From Lolium rigidum (lineage: Eukaryota; Streptophyta; Magnoliopsida; Poales; Poaceae): a stretch of 64,000 nucleotides of DNA. The translations under genes and the position numbers were made by a program. Shown in pieces: positions 43,753 through 55,731 of the stretch. The stretch lies in assembly GCF_022539505.1 (NCBI RefSeq), contig NC_061514.1, forward strand, positions 332,985,090 through 333,049,089, in the 5' to 3' direction. Numbering within the stretch: the stretch's first letter is position 1; every line of letters starts with the position of its first letter. The notes below the pieces were generated by a model. The model had not been told where the DNA came from and searched no databases. It saw only the letters and a program-made list of their open reading frames with translations.

Positions 43753-45351
43753 TGATGGCGTGTATTTCACACGTTCGTTGGGTAACCCCAAGAGGAAGGT
43801 ATGATGAGCACAGCAGCAAGTTTTCCCTCGAAAGAAACCAAGGTTTATCGAACCAGGAGGAGCCAAGAAGCACGTTGAAGGTTGATGGCGGCGGGATGTA
43901 GTGCGGCGCAACACCAGAGATTCCGGCGCCAACGTGGAACCTGCACAACACAACCAAGCTACTTTGCCCCAACGAAACAGTGAGGTTGTCAATCTCACCG
44001 GCTTGCTGTAACAAAGGATTAACCGTATTGTGTGGAAGATGATTGTTTGCGAGAGAAAACAGTAGAAACAAGTATTGCGGTAGATTGTATTTCGATAAAG
44101 AGAATTGGACCGGGGTCCACAGTTCACTAGAGGTGTCTCTCCCATAAGACGAACAGCATGTTGGGTGAACAAATTACAGTTGGGCAATTGACAAATAAAG
44201 AGAGCATGACAATGCACATACATATCATGATGAGTATAGTGAGATTTAATTGGGCATTACGACAAAGTACATAGACCGCCATCCAACTCCATCTATGCCT
44301 AAAAAGTCCACCTTCGGGTTATCATCCGAACCCCCTCCGGTATTAAGTTGCAAACAACGAGACAATTGCATTAAGTATGGTGCGTAATGTAATCAACAAC
44401 TACATCCTTAGACATAGCATCAATGTTTTATCCCTAGTGGCAACGAGCACAACACAACCTTAGAACTTTCACGTCACATCGTCCCGAGTGTCAATGCGAG
44501 CATGAACCCACTATCGAGCATAAGTACTCCCTCTTGGAGTTAAAAGCATCTACTTGGCCGGAGCATCTACTAATAACGGAGAGCATGCAAGATCATAAAC
44601 AACACATAAGCATAACTTTGATAATCAACATAACAAGTATTCTCTATTCATCGGATCCCAACAAACGCAACATATAGAATTACATATAGATGATCTTGAT
44701 CATGATAGGCAGCTCACAAGATCCGACAATGATAGCACAATGGGGAGAAGACAACCATCTAGCTACTGCTATGGACCCATAGTCCAGGGGTAGACTACTC
44801 ACTCATCACTCCGGAGGCGACCATGGCGGCGTAAAGTCCTCCGGGAGATGATTCCCCTCTCCGGCGAGGTGCCGGAGAGCGATCTCCGGGATCCCCCGAG
44901 ATGGGATCGGCGGCGACGGCGTCTCGGTAATGTTTTCCGTATCGTGGCTCTCGGTGCTGGGGGTTTCGTCACGGAGGCTATTTGTAGGCGGAAGGGCAAG
45001 TCAAGAGGCGGCACGGGGGCCCACACCACGGGGCCGCGCGGCCAAGGGGGCCGCGCCGCCCTAGGGTTTGGCTCCCCCGTGGCCCCTCTTCGTCTCTCCT
45101 TCGGACTTCTGGAAGCTTCGTGAGAAAATAGGCCTCTGGGCTTTTATTTCGTCCAATTCCGAGAATATTTCTTTACTAGGATTTCTGAAACCAAAAACAA
45201 CAGAAAACAGCAACTGGCACTTCGGCATCTTGTTAATAGGTTAGTTCCAGAAAATGCACGAATATGATATAAAGTGTGCATAAAACATGTAGATAACATC
45301 AATAATGTGGCATGGAACACAAGAAATTATCGATACGTTGGAGACGTATCA
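43753..45351 (-). repeat. E2 5' LTR, subtype B
   Basis: 1599 bp, the same length as the E3 LTR (58786-60384) and close to it in sequence. Flanked on the right by GCAGC. Confidence 0.85.
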
Positions 45352-45680
45352 GCAGCATGATGCTTACCCGGAAGAAACCCTCGAAATAAGGGGTGGCGAT
45401 GCGCCTGGTTTGTGTTTGTTGTGAACGTGATTGTCCTCCTTTCTCAATAACCCTAGATACATATTTATAGTCCGTAGACTTTCTAACGTGGGAGTAATCC
45501 CAACCGTGCACGAGCCAAATTCTATCTAACCGACACGTATCCTACTATATTTACAGATACACGGGCAAACTAGCCCAAACTTTGTATACAAGGCCGATTC
45601 ATGTAATTCTTCCAGGTATATTCTTCAAGCCCATCTTAATCGCGGCCCACCTCTGATCCGGTCAAATTCTGGTGATAACA
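45352..45680 (-). repeat. Gypsy-type LTR fragment, minus strand
   Basis: On the minus strand it starts TGTTATCACCAGAATTTGAC (45680) and contains TATAAATATGTATC about 215 nt in. It then runs through a leader-like stretch until cut off by E2. Sequence to the right (from 45681) is not purine-rich, so this is a 5' or solo LTR and not a 3' LTR. Its other end has been lost. Confidence 0.5.
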
Positions 45681-47075
45681 GTATAAAGATAACGGAGACA
45701 CACATAGGCAAAAGATATATCCCGATATTCACTTCCTCGTATGGAAAATAACCGACATTGTAGGGGTGTGGGTAACCATGATGGACCGCTTAATGCTACA
45801 CAAGCTCATCCTCTACTCCGGGTGATCTCTTCTGCTCTTATGGGTAGCTTTTACTATACCACGAAGTAGGAAACCTCCACCACCTCTTTACAAATCCCAC
45901 GAAGGGAAAGTCCGAGCCCGTTCACAATCGTCCACGGAGATTTCACTGCAACATAAACCTCCAAGCAAACTCGGAGGGCATCCTACAAGAGAAACAAACT
46001 CATAGGATCCACTTGAAAAAGATCAAACACGGTCAGCTCAAGTCAAAGCATCAAATGCAAAGGAAGAACACAAGAAATTATCAAGCCATTCTCTCTTAAA
46101 TCTCACCAATAAGCAAAAAAAATGCTATGGAGTAATTAGGGACAAAGAACAATGGAGGAGGTCAACCAATGACTCCAAGATCTAGATCCAAAAAGCTTCT
46201 CTTCATGTAGAGTGGGACTTGGTTTCCTAAAATGGAGATCTAGAACCCCTCTCTCTTTACCTAAAGAGATGAAAGAATCACCAGAGAGATGAAAAGGAAG
46301 CAAACTTTAAATAGTCAATAGTTCTGAGGGAAAACATGCTCAAGAAACTTGCTTCAAGTGGGAAATGTCCCTTTCTATAGCTCCTTGAAAGCCTACCTAT
46401 TGCGGGATTTTCTAGACCAACTCGTACCTTCTAGGTGAGTACTCGGCTTGTTGGGTACACGTCAGGCCAACGATGAGCCAGGCTACAACCGGAAGAATCC
46501 AAAGACTAAAAAGTGGAACAAGGCAAAACCTTGAACAAGAAACATGATATATTTTGCATAAGAAATACTTTTATGATGAACTTTGGTGTGTATATTGAAG
46601 GTAAAAAAGGGGAGGGTGCAAATTCTTCAAGCTTGAACTTTATACAAAGAAAGAGCGGGCCAAAACCTACAACACCAAAAATGAATTATATTTTGCATAG
46701 GAGCGTTGATTTTATGAACTTGGGATTACTTTCAAGATAACATCAAGATCTAGATCCTTACTAGAGAAAACGAGATATCAACTAGATAGGAGAATGACAA
46801 GAATGCAAAAGGACCGAGTTCCCTATGAATGATAAGATAATGCGATAAAACCTAAAGCCTCTAGTGAGGTAATCAAACATATAATACATCCCCTCACCAA
46901 CACCTTGAGACCGGTAAATCTAAGAAAACCTAGATAGGTCATAAATTTATCGTGTGCATTTCTCCATAGCTCGATTATGACTCCTCACACGTAAACACTT
47001 CATTTATTTGGTTCTAAGTGGAGACTTACGATTTTCTCCCCATAAGTACTATATGAAAATTTTCACTACGCACAT
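45681..47075. other. Unassigned AT-rich sequence
   Basis: About 1.4 kb with no protein-like ORF or diagnostic termini. Probably old decayed repeats. Confidence 0.4.
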
Positions 47076-47472
47076 CTTCACAAATTCATTACCAAAAAAT
47101 GGATGAAAAGCTTCAAGCATATGTTCACTTCAAGATGCTCTCCTGGAACTTGTGATTCTCAACCTTGATGACAACCACCACTTAATTTGACTATATGCAA
47201 TCTTCCTTTTCATGCAAGCCCATGGAAAGATACCTTACCCCTTATATAAATGCAATAACTACAGGAAAATTACAAGAACATTTTCACAAGTTCATTAACA
47301 AAAAAATGGATGAAAAACTTCAAGCATATGGTCACTTTGAGATGCTCACCCTAAAATTATGCTTTTGAACCTTGATGAAAGTCACCACTTGATGTCATCC
47401 TCTCGGGAGCCATATGAATCTTTATTTTGATGCGGGACCATGGAAAGATACCTTACCCTTATATAAATACCA
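47076..47472. repeat. Tandem duplication, about 205-bp units
   Basis: Units at about 47076-47280 and 47281-47472 share TTCATTA(C/A)CAAAAAA, ATGGATGAAAA, CTTCAAGCATATG, AACCTTGATGA and CCATGGAAAGATACCTTACC followed by TTATATAAAT. They have diverged by substitutions and small indels. Confidence 0.75.
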
Positions 47473-47710
47473 AAAATTTAGATCGTGGGTTAGTTGATAC
47501 CTTCGATCCAGACTACAGATACAGTATAGTAGTTCTTTCCGTAGGTTTATCAGACCTTGGGAAGCACTTGTTGTTGGTTAAGGAGCATCTACAAAGCTTG
47601 CTAGTTTGTTTTACCTTATACTGGACCTTTCCAATTTATTTTGTATCTTGGGTTGTGTCGATGGATGAAGATAGACCACGGCTGAAGTTTCACCTGCAGT
47701 TATGCATGTA

Positions 47711-47792
47711 CTCCCTCCGTTCTTTTTTAATTGACTCAGATTTAGTACAACTTTGTAATAAATTTGAGTCAATTAAAAAGGAACGGAGGGAG
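47711..47792. mobile_element. Stowaway-type MITE, 82 bp
   Basis: CTCCCTCCGTTC at the left end and its inverted complement GAACGGAGGGAG at the right, flanked by TA on both sides (47709-47710 and 47793-47794). The arms continue pairing inward (AATTGACTCA / TGAGTCAATT), giving an almost complete hairpin. This is the well-known Tc1/mariner-dependent Stowaway family of grasses. Confidence 0.92.
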
Positions 47793-47794
47793 TA

Positions 47795-49168
47795 TATGGG
47801 ATAAAGATAAATTTAAGCACATTCGTGCGTAAAGGATCTAACATGGATAGGATTTTCGGGCAACACATCCGTAAAATACTATAGCCCCTCTGAGAACAGA
47901 CATCATATAATCTATGGTTCAACCGTTACACCACGAAGCACCGGTCTATAAACAATTATTAACTAAAATACAGACCAAAACATTAAGATAGCTGATGTTG
48001 TTGTTATTCCAAGTGGATCACTAAACGAATAATGTACTCCCCTTGATGTCACTGGTTTTCACACGTAGACGTTGTTTACCACACATCTCACCTTCAACCA
48101 TGATCAATCCTCGGGGTCTTGGGTACCTGACAAGTCTTTGAATTGAGTTAAGAGACAATCATACAAATACAAATCTCATATGAATCACCACACAATATTC
48201 CCATGTAATTAGATGCGCATAATTGTCACGGGGCTAATCCTCAACCCGCAGCGTGTGAGGACTACTCACTCATAGTAACAAGATCAATGAAAGAAAACAT
48301 TGTAGAATTACATAGATCAATACCAAATATCGTTAGAGGGTTTCCAATCGTGAGAAGATCCCAATTTACAAGGTATGGCTACGACTATAACTTGGGATGG
48401 AGGTGTAGATGATGAACTATGGTGGAGGTGAAGCGGTGAAACTTCCTCGGGGTGTGTTTGTGATGCAATATCGGAATGGAAGCCCTCTGTGCGGCAGCTG
48501 GAGTCTCGAATATATTTAGGGGTCTTCACGAAAGTTGTTCTGTTTGAACAAGCGAAGATAGTACCATATGGTACGAGCGGGCGGTATGGACGAGCCTGTA
48601 CCAACGATTGTTAACACTTTTGGACGTGTCTCTTCGACCGCAGTTGACTTGTGAGTATTGGGGAACTCATGATTGTTCTCTTTTTGCTCCAGATTTCACC
48701 ATGAAAACGTAATTTCCTGTATCACACAAGTTAAAACAAGGACTTGCACATCTTTGCAACAATTAGTCATTAATAACAAGGCAGAGAGATATTTCTTCAA
48801 CTTCTTTACTGTATATGCGATTTAAACACGTATAAATATAGTTGTTGTCACAACCATCATTAGTTCACAAAGCGAGTTATACAATTTTTTTAACCATACG
48901 ACTAGATCAGATGATGCGACGGGGTACTGATGCAAGTAAAATGCATACATGAACTTTGCACTTTATTGCAACATATTACCACATATTTGCATCTTATATA
49001 CTGTTATTCACATGTTTTATGATGTGTTAGGGGATTTTCTAAACAGTATAAAAGTATAAAAGAACGGCTAAGTTATATATTACATCATAGACCCCGGCAT
49101 ACCGGGGTAGAATTTAACGAGCATTGTTTTCTCGAGCACCAGATACAGCAAATGCAGGATAAAAGCAT
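47795..49168. other. Unassigned AT-rich sequence
   Basis: No gene seen. A short palindrome, CCCCGGCATACCGGGG, lies at about 49091-49106 just outside the antisense gene's 3' end. Confidence 0.4.
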
Positions 49169-52100
49169 TCAAGCAGCAGGAGCTTCAGGAGGAGCAGCAC
49201 CGGCCTCTAGAGCTTCTGGAGGCGCATCACCAGCTTCCGGGAGAGCATCGTCCTCTCCGACATCCTCATCTTCCTCATCCTCTCCCTCCACTTCGTCGCT
49301 GAGGAAGTCCTGGACGTCAGGAGGTGGGGGGATGAAGGTGCGGACCGGGGCGTACTCTGCAATCTGGTAGGCACGGTCCTTCCGCTTCGCGGTGAGGACC
49401 GGATCCTTGTCGGTGGGAGCATCTTCGCGCAGGCTGTGGAGGTCGTCCAGGTCCAAGTCCTCATACCAGGAGCAGGCGATGCGTAGCTCCGCATCCGCTC
49501 CGGCACGAGCCGCAGAACACTGCCATTCGCGGATCCTCCGTCCGACATCTTTCAGGCGCTCGGAGGTGAGCGTCAGGTTCGCCGGCATCTCTTCCCCGGG
49601 CCACAGGACCTTGAAGAGCTGGATTGCCACGTCGGGCAGATCGGCAAGATGCCGGTCCACCGCGCGCATGTGCTGGACCCGGGCTGAGAGCGCGACCAGG
49701 TGGTCATAAGGATCCCAGGGCGCAGTCAAGTTCTTGAACTGCTGCGCAACCCGGCGATCTGCCACCTTCTTCTGCGCATGCACCTGCAAATCCGGAAAGA
49801 GCCCTGCGACACAAAGGAAAAAGATAAGGAAATGCTACCGGAAGATATAAGCTTATAAGCAAAAGCCGGAAAAGAAAGAAGAGAAACTTACTGAAGGCGA
49901 GCGCGTTGGTTTGCATGACCAGCTGGTCATACTCCTTTTGCTCCCCAGTTAGGAGAGCGACCTGATCCTCGGCCGCTTTCCGCGCCTTGCTCTCCTCCTC
50001 CAGCTCTGCCCGCAGCACAGCGGTGTTCTGGGTGTACTCCTCCAGCGACTCAGCAAGCTTGGCTTCAGCCGCTGCTTGGGCATCCTTCAGCTCGCGCGCG
50101 TGCCGGAGCCCAGCTTGCACGGCCTGCTCTTTCACCTCGCGATGCGCGGTGGTGAGCTGATCCTTTTCAGCTGAAGTCCGGAAAAAAGACATGTTAGCAA
50201 AAAATAACCGGTAAGATGTAGAAAAGCAAGTTAACCGGAAAAGAAAAATACCTTGGAGTGCAGCGAGCTGAGTCTTGAGGGCTTCGATGGAAGCTTCCGG
50301 GATAGCTGGTACGCAAAAAAAAATTATAAGTACTAAAAGAGAAAGCTTACGGTAAGAAGATGCCGGGAGCACGGAAACTCACCTTGGCACTTGCTGTGCG
50401 CTTCAGAAAGATCCCGGTGCTCCCACAGTAGCTCCTCAAAGAGGCGCTTCTGGGCGTCCGCCGTGCTCTGTTCAAAGGAAAATGACTATGAGAAAGATGC
50501 CGGTTTTGAGAATTTTTGAGGAAGTTTCGCGCTCAGAGCTGCGCTCTCAACCCGAAACTCGGGGACTGGGAAGATATACATAATCTTTAAAGAATGAAAC
50601 CGGCATGAGATGAAAAATTGCAAAAAGTTTGGTTTAACTTACCACAATGTTGTTATTGGCATCGTGCCACGCATTGTCGAGCTCCTTGACATCGCGCAGC
50701 AACCGTCTAAAGTGCTGTCCGGTGCTCCGGGGGCCGGAAGGGTCGACCAGCGGCAGCTTGTCCTTCCCCAAGCCGCGCGTCGCTGGGGACTCATCTGCCC
50801 GATTCCACTTTTCAGCGTAATCGAGAAGGTGCCCCAGCTCGTTGCCTCCGCGCGTAAGCTCGGTAATCCGGCCCAGCGGAGCTGGAGCCGTTTCCCCGAC
50901 CACGATGGCAGCGCGACCGGCGTGCAGCTCCAAGGACTGCGGGCCGGAGCTGGTCGCGGAGGTCACCGCGGCAGCTTGGGGCTTGGAGAACCTGATGCCC
51001 CCCCAAGCCGCGGATCCTTGGCGTGGAGGTGGCATGAGCTCAGCCGCGCTGGGTCCTTTGCTTGGTGGCGTTGGGTTGGCCCCAGCTGGCTCGACGACGG
51101 GAGTTTCTGGAGGAGGCGCAGATTTGGAGGGAGAGGAGCTAGTGTCCTTCTTCTTCTTTTTCTTCGGGGCGGTAGGAGCCAAAGGCTCCATCCCCCCGGC
51201 ATCTTCGGTGTTGGCGCCGATGTTGCTGGCGCTGGCATCTTGTGTTTCTGGAGGGGAGACGTGGTCCTCCTCCGCGCGGTGATCTGGAGGTGTAGGGGCC
51301 GCGCGCCCCGCACTTGTAGTGCCTCCCAGAGGGGAGGCAGAAGAGTTGCCGGTACCAGAAGGTACCGGGCTTGGTTGAGGAGAAGGTGAGGTCCTTGCGG
51401 TTCCCTCGGTGCTCTTGGAGAGCTTGAGCGCAGGGCTAAAAAAGATAGAAAGAAGAAAGATTCAGAAAAGCAACCGGAAGGAAAAACTTTGCAAAACAAG
51501 GCAAATAGAGAAACAAAAACTTACCCGGAAGAGACCGGCATCTCCCGCTTCTTGTACCGCTTCGAGGAGACCGTCTTCCCGCCGACAACTTCTGTCCGGG
51601 GGCGCTTGGCGGGAGGAGCCTCGCTGGGTCCGGCTTCGGTTGCCGGCGCCTTCTTCTTTTTTGCTCTGGGAGGTGAGTCTCTCCAGGAACTCATCGCCTA
51701 CCTCGGCCTGAAGCGGCACAGCGCGCTCCACAACCTGTGGGTTGGCGCTGGCTGAGGGAGCATCTGCAACAAGGAAACATATGAGGAGCTGAAAAAATAG
51801 AATACTTAAAGGATAATGACATCATCATCGCCGGAACCGGAAGCTTCGGATGAGAAGTTACCGGGGCGTGGGGTGTGGGTGCGGCCCATCTTGAGCTCGG
51901 TCCAATGGATATAAGGATCCGGATCGACCGTGTCCAGAGGCCGCTTCCGGCAAGGGCCTCGCTGCTCCGCTGCGATGCGAGGGAAGCGCTGCTTTGCCTG
52001 AAAAAGAATAGAAAGACAGTTAGTCATACATCAAAAAGCTACCAGAAAACAACCCGGATTGCGTAATCTCTTACTTCATCTGTTGGAGGGTTGGTGGAGC

Positions 52101-53114
52101 TAAGAGGCAGGAAGCCCCACTCCCAGTCCATCGGCATGGCAGTCTGGCAGATCTGCCTAGCCTTAAGAACTACATCCTCTTTGCTTAGAGGGAGGCCGGT
52201 GATCTTGGTAGGATCGCCAGGGCCGTACATCTCGCTTATTTTATGCGCCCGGCGCTTGAGGGGAAGCACCCGGCGCGAGATGAAGGTGCGGATGATATCG
52301 TCAGAGCAGATGTCTGTCTCCTTCATCAGCTTCTCCATGAAGCGTATAATCCGGTTCGTCTCTATATGGTTGGTCCCAGGATAGAAGCTCCAGTTGACCT
52401 TCGTAGGCACTCCCGGATTGAAAGCCGGAAGATTGATGAGATCTGGGGCGCCGGTGTTCTTCACGTAGAAGAAGGTCTGTTGCCATGCCCGGCATGACTC
52501 GAGACCGGAGAATTTAAAAAAGGGGCCCCTTGACGGGAGCCGATGATACAAGACCCGCATTGAACGGGGGGTTTGGGCTTAGGAATGTCCTTGCCCTGGA
52601 CGGAATTAATCCGAAGAGAAAAGAAGCGAGCGAAAGTCTCGCGAGTGGGACGGAGGCCGATGTAGCCCTCCATGAAAGAAACGTAGCAAGAGAGATAGAA
52701 GATGGCATTGCCAGGAAGGTGGTGAGGCTGGAGTTGGTAAAAATCCAGAAAACGGCGAAAGAAATCAGAGGCAGGAAGGCCGAAGCCGCGCTCGAAGTGA
52801 GATGGAAAAACGACAAACTCACCGGGTTCCAGTACCGGTTCGATCTCGTCGCGCGGAAGCCGGCAGGATACTCCTTCCGGTATCCTTCTAGACCGGTACA
52901 ACCAGTCGATTTCATGTTGTGTCACGTCGGAGCCCTTCCAGGCCCCACGCGTGACACCGGATAGATCTACCCGGATGCTTGGCTAGAGCTGCCGGCCTCT
53001 TGACTTCTTCCGGTATCGGTTTCCATCCGGGCAAGCTCAGCTGAGAGTCCGTCGGAAGCTTCGCTCTGGTGGCTACTGGAGGAGGATTCGGAGAGATGAT
53101 CTTCGCTAGACATA
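49169..53114 (-). pseudogene. Gypsy-associated antisense gene (Transposase_28-like, coiled coil), multi-exon, few lesions
   Basis: Spliced minus-strand gene. Exons supported by GT/AG sites and frame continuity: 51997 to about 51806; 51525 up to an unresolved acceptor; 51435-50643; 50467-50383; 50305-50252; 50170-49892; 49803-49169. The first block runs from ATG 53114 (MSSEDHLSESSSSSHQ) to 52075. It carries the domain called Transposase_28 or 'putative gypsy type transposon' (VTQHEIDWLYRSRRIPEG; PGEFVVFPSHFERGFG; QCGSCIIGSRQG). Later exons encode a basic/proline-rich linker (KKKKKKDTSSS), a coiled coil (LKTQLAALQ, AEAKLAESLEEYTQNT) and an acidic Ala/Pro-rich C-terminus. Lesions: a 14-bp insertion near 52960, a one-base indel in a T run near 52511, a stop at a donor site near 51806. 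Function unknown. Such ORFs accompany Tat-lineage gypsy elements. Confidence 0.78.
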
Positions 53115-53585
53115 CGGGTCTACCGGACGCCGGATTCTACCCGAAAAACTGATTTTCCAAGATCTACCCTTGCGCGAAGATCTACGAGTAAGAGAAAAAG
53201 CAAAAGAAAAAAGGGTAAATACTCTACCGGCCCAAGATCTGGAAGACGAGAGAGAAGAGGGCGAAGAAGCATTGAAGCTAACCTGGGGCGGCGCGGGACG
53301 CTGAAGATGGTCGCCGGAGAAGCAGCGAACCTGCAGTCGCCGACGAGGTCCGGCGAGGAAGAGGAGGAGTCGCCGGAGACCGCACGGTGCGGCGGCAACA
53401 GACGTGCAGCGATGAATCGCTGCGCGGCGAGGCTCGGCGAAGCTTGGCGGAGTCGCGGCGAAAGTTCACCGGGCGGCGGAGCTTTGGCGACTAACGGCGA
53501 CATCAAGGGCGCAGGAGGGCTGAGAGCTCTAAGTGCGCGAGGAAGTGGCGAATGCGGAGAAAAGGAGGAAGAAGGAACCGCTTCC

Positions 53586-53596
53586 CCTTATATAGG
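53586..53596 (-). promoter_or_regulatory. Minus-strand TATA box of the antisense gene
   Basis: CCTATATAAGG on the minus strand, followed by a pyrimidine-rich leader and, 470 bp on, the ATG at 53114. It lies only about 230 bp from a plus-strand TATA box, making a divergent promoter pair. Confidence 0.6.
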
Positions 53597-53820
53597 AAGA
53601 TGACGTGGGCACTACCCTTCGGGTAACCGACGTTGCTCTACCCTATACGGTCCAGCTGGAGGCCCATGAAGGTACCCGTTGGAAAGGTGGGTCACTAGGC
53701 CGATGCAGCGGAAGATTCCTTGAAGAACAAGGCACGGAAGGAGCCGAACAAGGAAAGTTTAGAGATAGATCTACTGTAAACCTAGTCGTACTCGATTAGA
53801 CCTCTTGAGACCTGGCCTCC

Positions 53821-53829
53821 TATATAAAG
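53821..53829 (+). promoter_or_regulatory. Plus-strand TATA box of the Tat-type LTR
   Basis: TATATAAAGG in a short inverted context (TGGCCTCC / GGCCAGGAG), about 325 bp upstream of the LTR end at 54146. It would drive the gag-pol transcript. Confidence 0.65.
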
Positions 53830-54148
53830 GCCAGGAGAGGGGCTGCCGAGGAAAAAACAACCAATCTTAGCGATCTTAGCCAACAGAAGCTTAGAGCTAG
53901 GTTACCCTAGTACTTAGCCATCTCGACGAGATCACAGCCGAACTATTCGGCACCCCATTGTAACCCATTATCATTATAATCAAGAACAGACAGGCAGGAC
54001 GTAAGGGTTTTACCTCATCGAGGGCCCCGAACCTCGGGTAAATCGCTCTCCCCGCTTGTCCGTGAACCGATGTCTCGTGTCAGCTTGCAGGATTCCATCA
54101 ACCCTAAGCTCCTATCGGAGGGCATTGCCGAGGAGCACCCTCGACAAT

Positions 54149-54166
54149 TGGCGCCGTCTGTGGGAA
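54149..54166 (+). other. Tat-type element primer-binding site
   Basis: TGGCGCCGTCTGTGGGAA. It shares the first eight bases with the tRNA-Asp-type PBS of E1-E3 but then differs, so a different tRNA primes it. I do not assign which. Confidence 0.6.
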
Positions 54167-54306
54167 CCCTGTCGGCACAAGGCAGGTCATCGGCAATACC
54201 AGTCACATCTGCGGCGTTCGTACTCGAGTCGCCAACGCCACCAGATCCAAAAGACCCGATCCGCTGCGGATCCTTTGAGTTCGTACCACATCTCGAGCCG
54301 TCGCAT

Positions 54307-55731
54307 TCGATCTCTGCAGAATCGCATGACGGCATGACCGCAACTTTCGGAGGCGTTCACTTCATCATCGACTCCGGAGGCTTTCTTTGCCTCCCTAAGG
54401 CAAGTACATCTGGCTCGAGAACCCCAGTCTCGGCATGTGATGTTCTAGCGGCAACCTTGGAAATTCTGCCTAGAAACGCGCAAGGAGGCAGCCGAGGAAG
54501 TTTCGACCTCGCAACGGGACGAAGGAAAAGACGAAGGGATTCGCACCATGGAGAGGGAGAACGTACAGCGACTCACCCTCGCCAGTCCGAACGAGGGCAG
54601 CAGGACATGCAACCGATCCATGGCCGCACCCGTACGCCGTGTTTATCGGCTACAGTACAGCTCGAGGCACCATGTTACCTCCACTCCTACATTGATCCGA
54701 AGGATGGTCGAGAGAAATCCAGTCACCTACTAAGGAACTGCCGACACTTCCTGGAGATTCGACAGTTCTGTGATGATCTTAGAGCCGAAGCCATATCAAG
54801 AGTTCACATGATGGAGAAGAGGGCAAGGTCTTACAGCTATCCGCCGGAACCGTATGTACCAGAGCCGTACGAACCAATGGAAAGAGACGAGTATGTACCA
54901 GCCGAAGCATTCCCAGAGCCACGCGGGCAGGTCAACATGATCCATAAAACCAGCTTTTCAAAAAGGGAAATCAAGAAATTCTCACGAGAAGTAAAGTATG
55001 CGGAAGTTGCTATGGTTGACACACCCGAATTCATCGACTGGTCGGAGCAAAGCATCTCCTTCGACAGGACAGACCACCCGAAAGCCGTCCCTAGACCAGG
55101 TCATGCAGCCCTTGTCCTTGAGGCGCAGATTGGAGGGTACAATATGAGCAAAGTATTCATGGATGGAGGAAGTGGCTTGAACCTGCTATTCGCCAACATA
55201 ATGTGAGCAATGGGTTTAACAGTCGATATGCTAAGAGAGTCTGACACAGGGTTCCATGGCATTATACCGACTCGACCCGCTTATTCTCTCGGCAAAACAT
55301 CATTGGATGTAGTCTTTGGTACGCCCAACAATTTCAGGAAAGAGAAGATTAAGCTCGAAGTAGTCGACTGGGAGTCTCAATATCACGCCATCCTCGGTAG
55401 GCCCGCGTTTGCCAAATTCATGGCCGTACCTCATTATGCGTACCTAAAACTGAAGATGCCAGGCAACAATGGAACCCTGATAACCGTTCATGGGAGCTTT
55501 GCTCGATCAGACACCTGCGATAGGGAGTTCCAGAAGATCGCCTCGAAGTTCGGTGCCAAGGAAGAACTCAATGCAATCGACGCTGCCACAGATCATACGC
55601 AACCGCCAGCCGACAATAGAAACGTAAGATCCGATGAGTTTGACGCTACAAAGGAAGCCAAGAAACTGCAGGTGCATCCCACTGACCCGAAGAAAACGGT
55701 CAATACGTCGGCTGACCTTACGGTCGCATAG
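54307..55731 (+). pseudogene. Tat-type gag remnant and aspartic protease
   Basis: The frame reads from the PBS region through ESHDGMTATFGGVHF to the C-terminal part of gag (YIDPKDGREKSSHLLRNCRHF) and a linker rich in Tyr/Pro/Glu repeats (YPPEPYVPEPYEP). The central gag domain and zinc knuckle usually found between these are missing, so an internal deletion is likely. The protease follows: GHAALVLEAQIGGYNMSKV, FMDGGSGLNLLF, then an in-frame TGA at 55204, and GKTSLDVVFGTPNNF, ILGRPAFAKFMAVPHYAY. The active-site loop is DGGSGLN, as often seen in Tat elements. An in-frame TAG at 55729 separates it from the reverse transcriptase. All in one frame. Confidence 0.8.

Larger units (their letters stand above)
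38641..45351 (-). mobile_element. LTR retrotransposon E2, mosaic with mismatched LTRs
   Basis: Minus-strand order: 5' LTR 45351-43753 (subtype B), tRNA-Asp PBS (43723-43740), an ORF with a hydrophobic C-terminus (43546-42881), a noncoding region, polypurine tract (40392-40407) and 3' LTR 40391-38641 (subtype A). The two LTRs align only over part of their length and end differently (GTAGACATCA against ACGCCATCA in element orientation). Flanking five-mers also differ: GTCAC on the left, GCAGC on the right. The internal region switches character near 41440. All this indicates recombination between two related elements, not a single insertion. No polymerase genes. Confidence 0.82.

Noticed and set aside
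47427..47804. 125-aa ORF
   Set aside because: Its 3' third is the Stowaway MITE and its 5' part is the tandem duplication. No protein similarity recognised.
50610..51389. 259-aa plus-strand ORF over the antisense gene
   Set aside because: The minus strand here has consistent splice sites and frame through several exons. The plus-strand ORF is its shadow.
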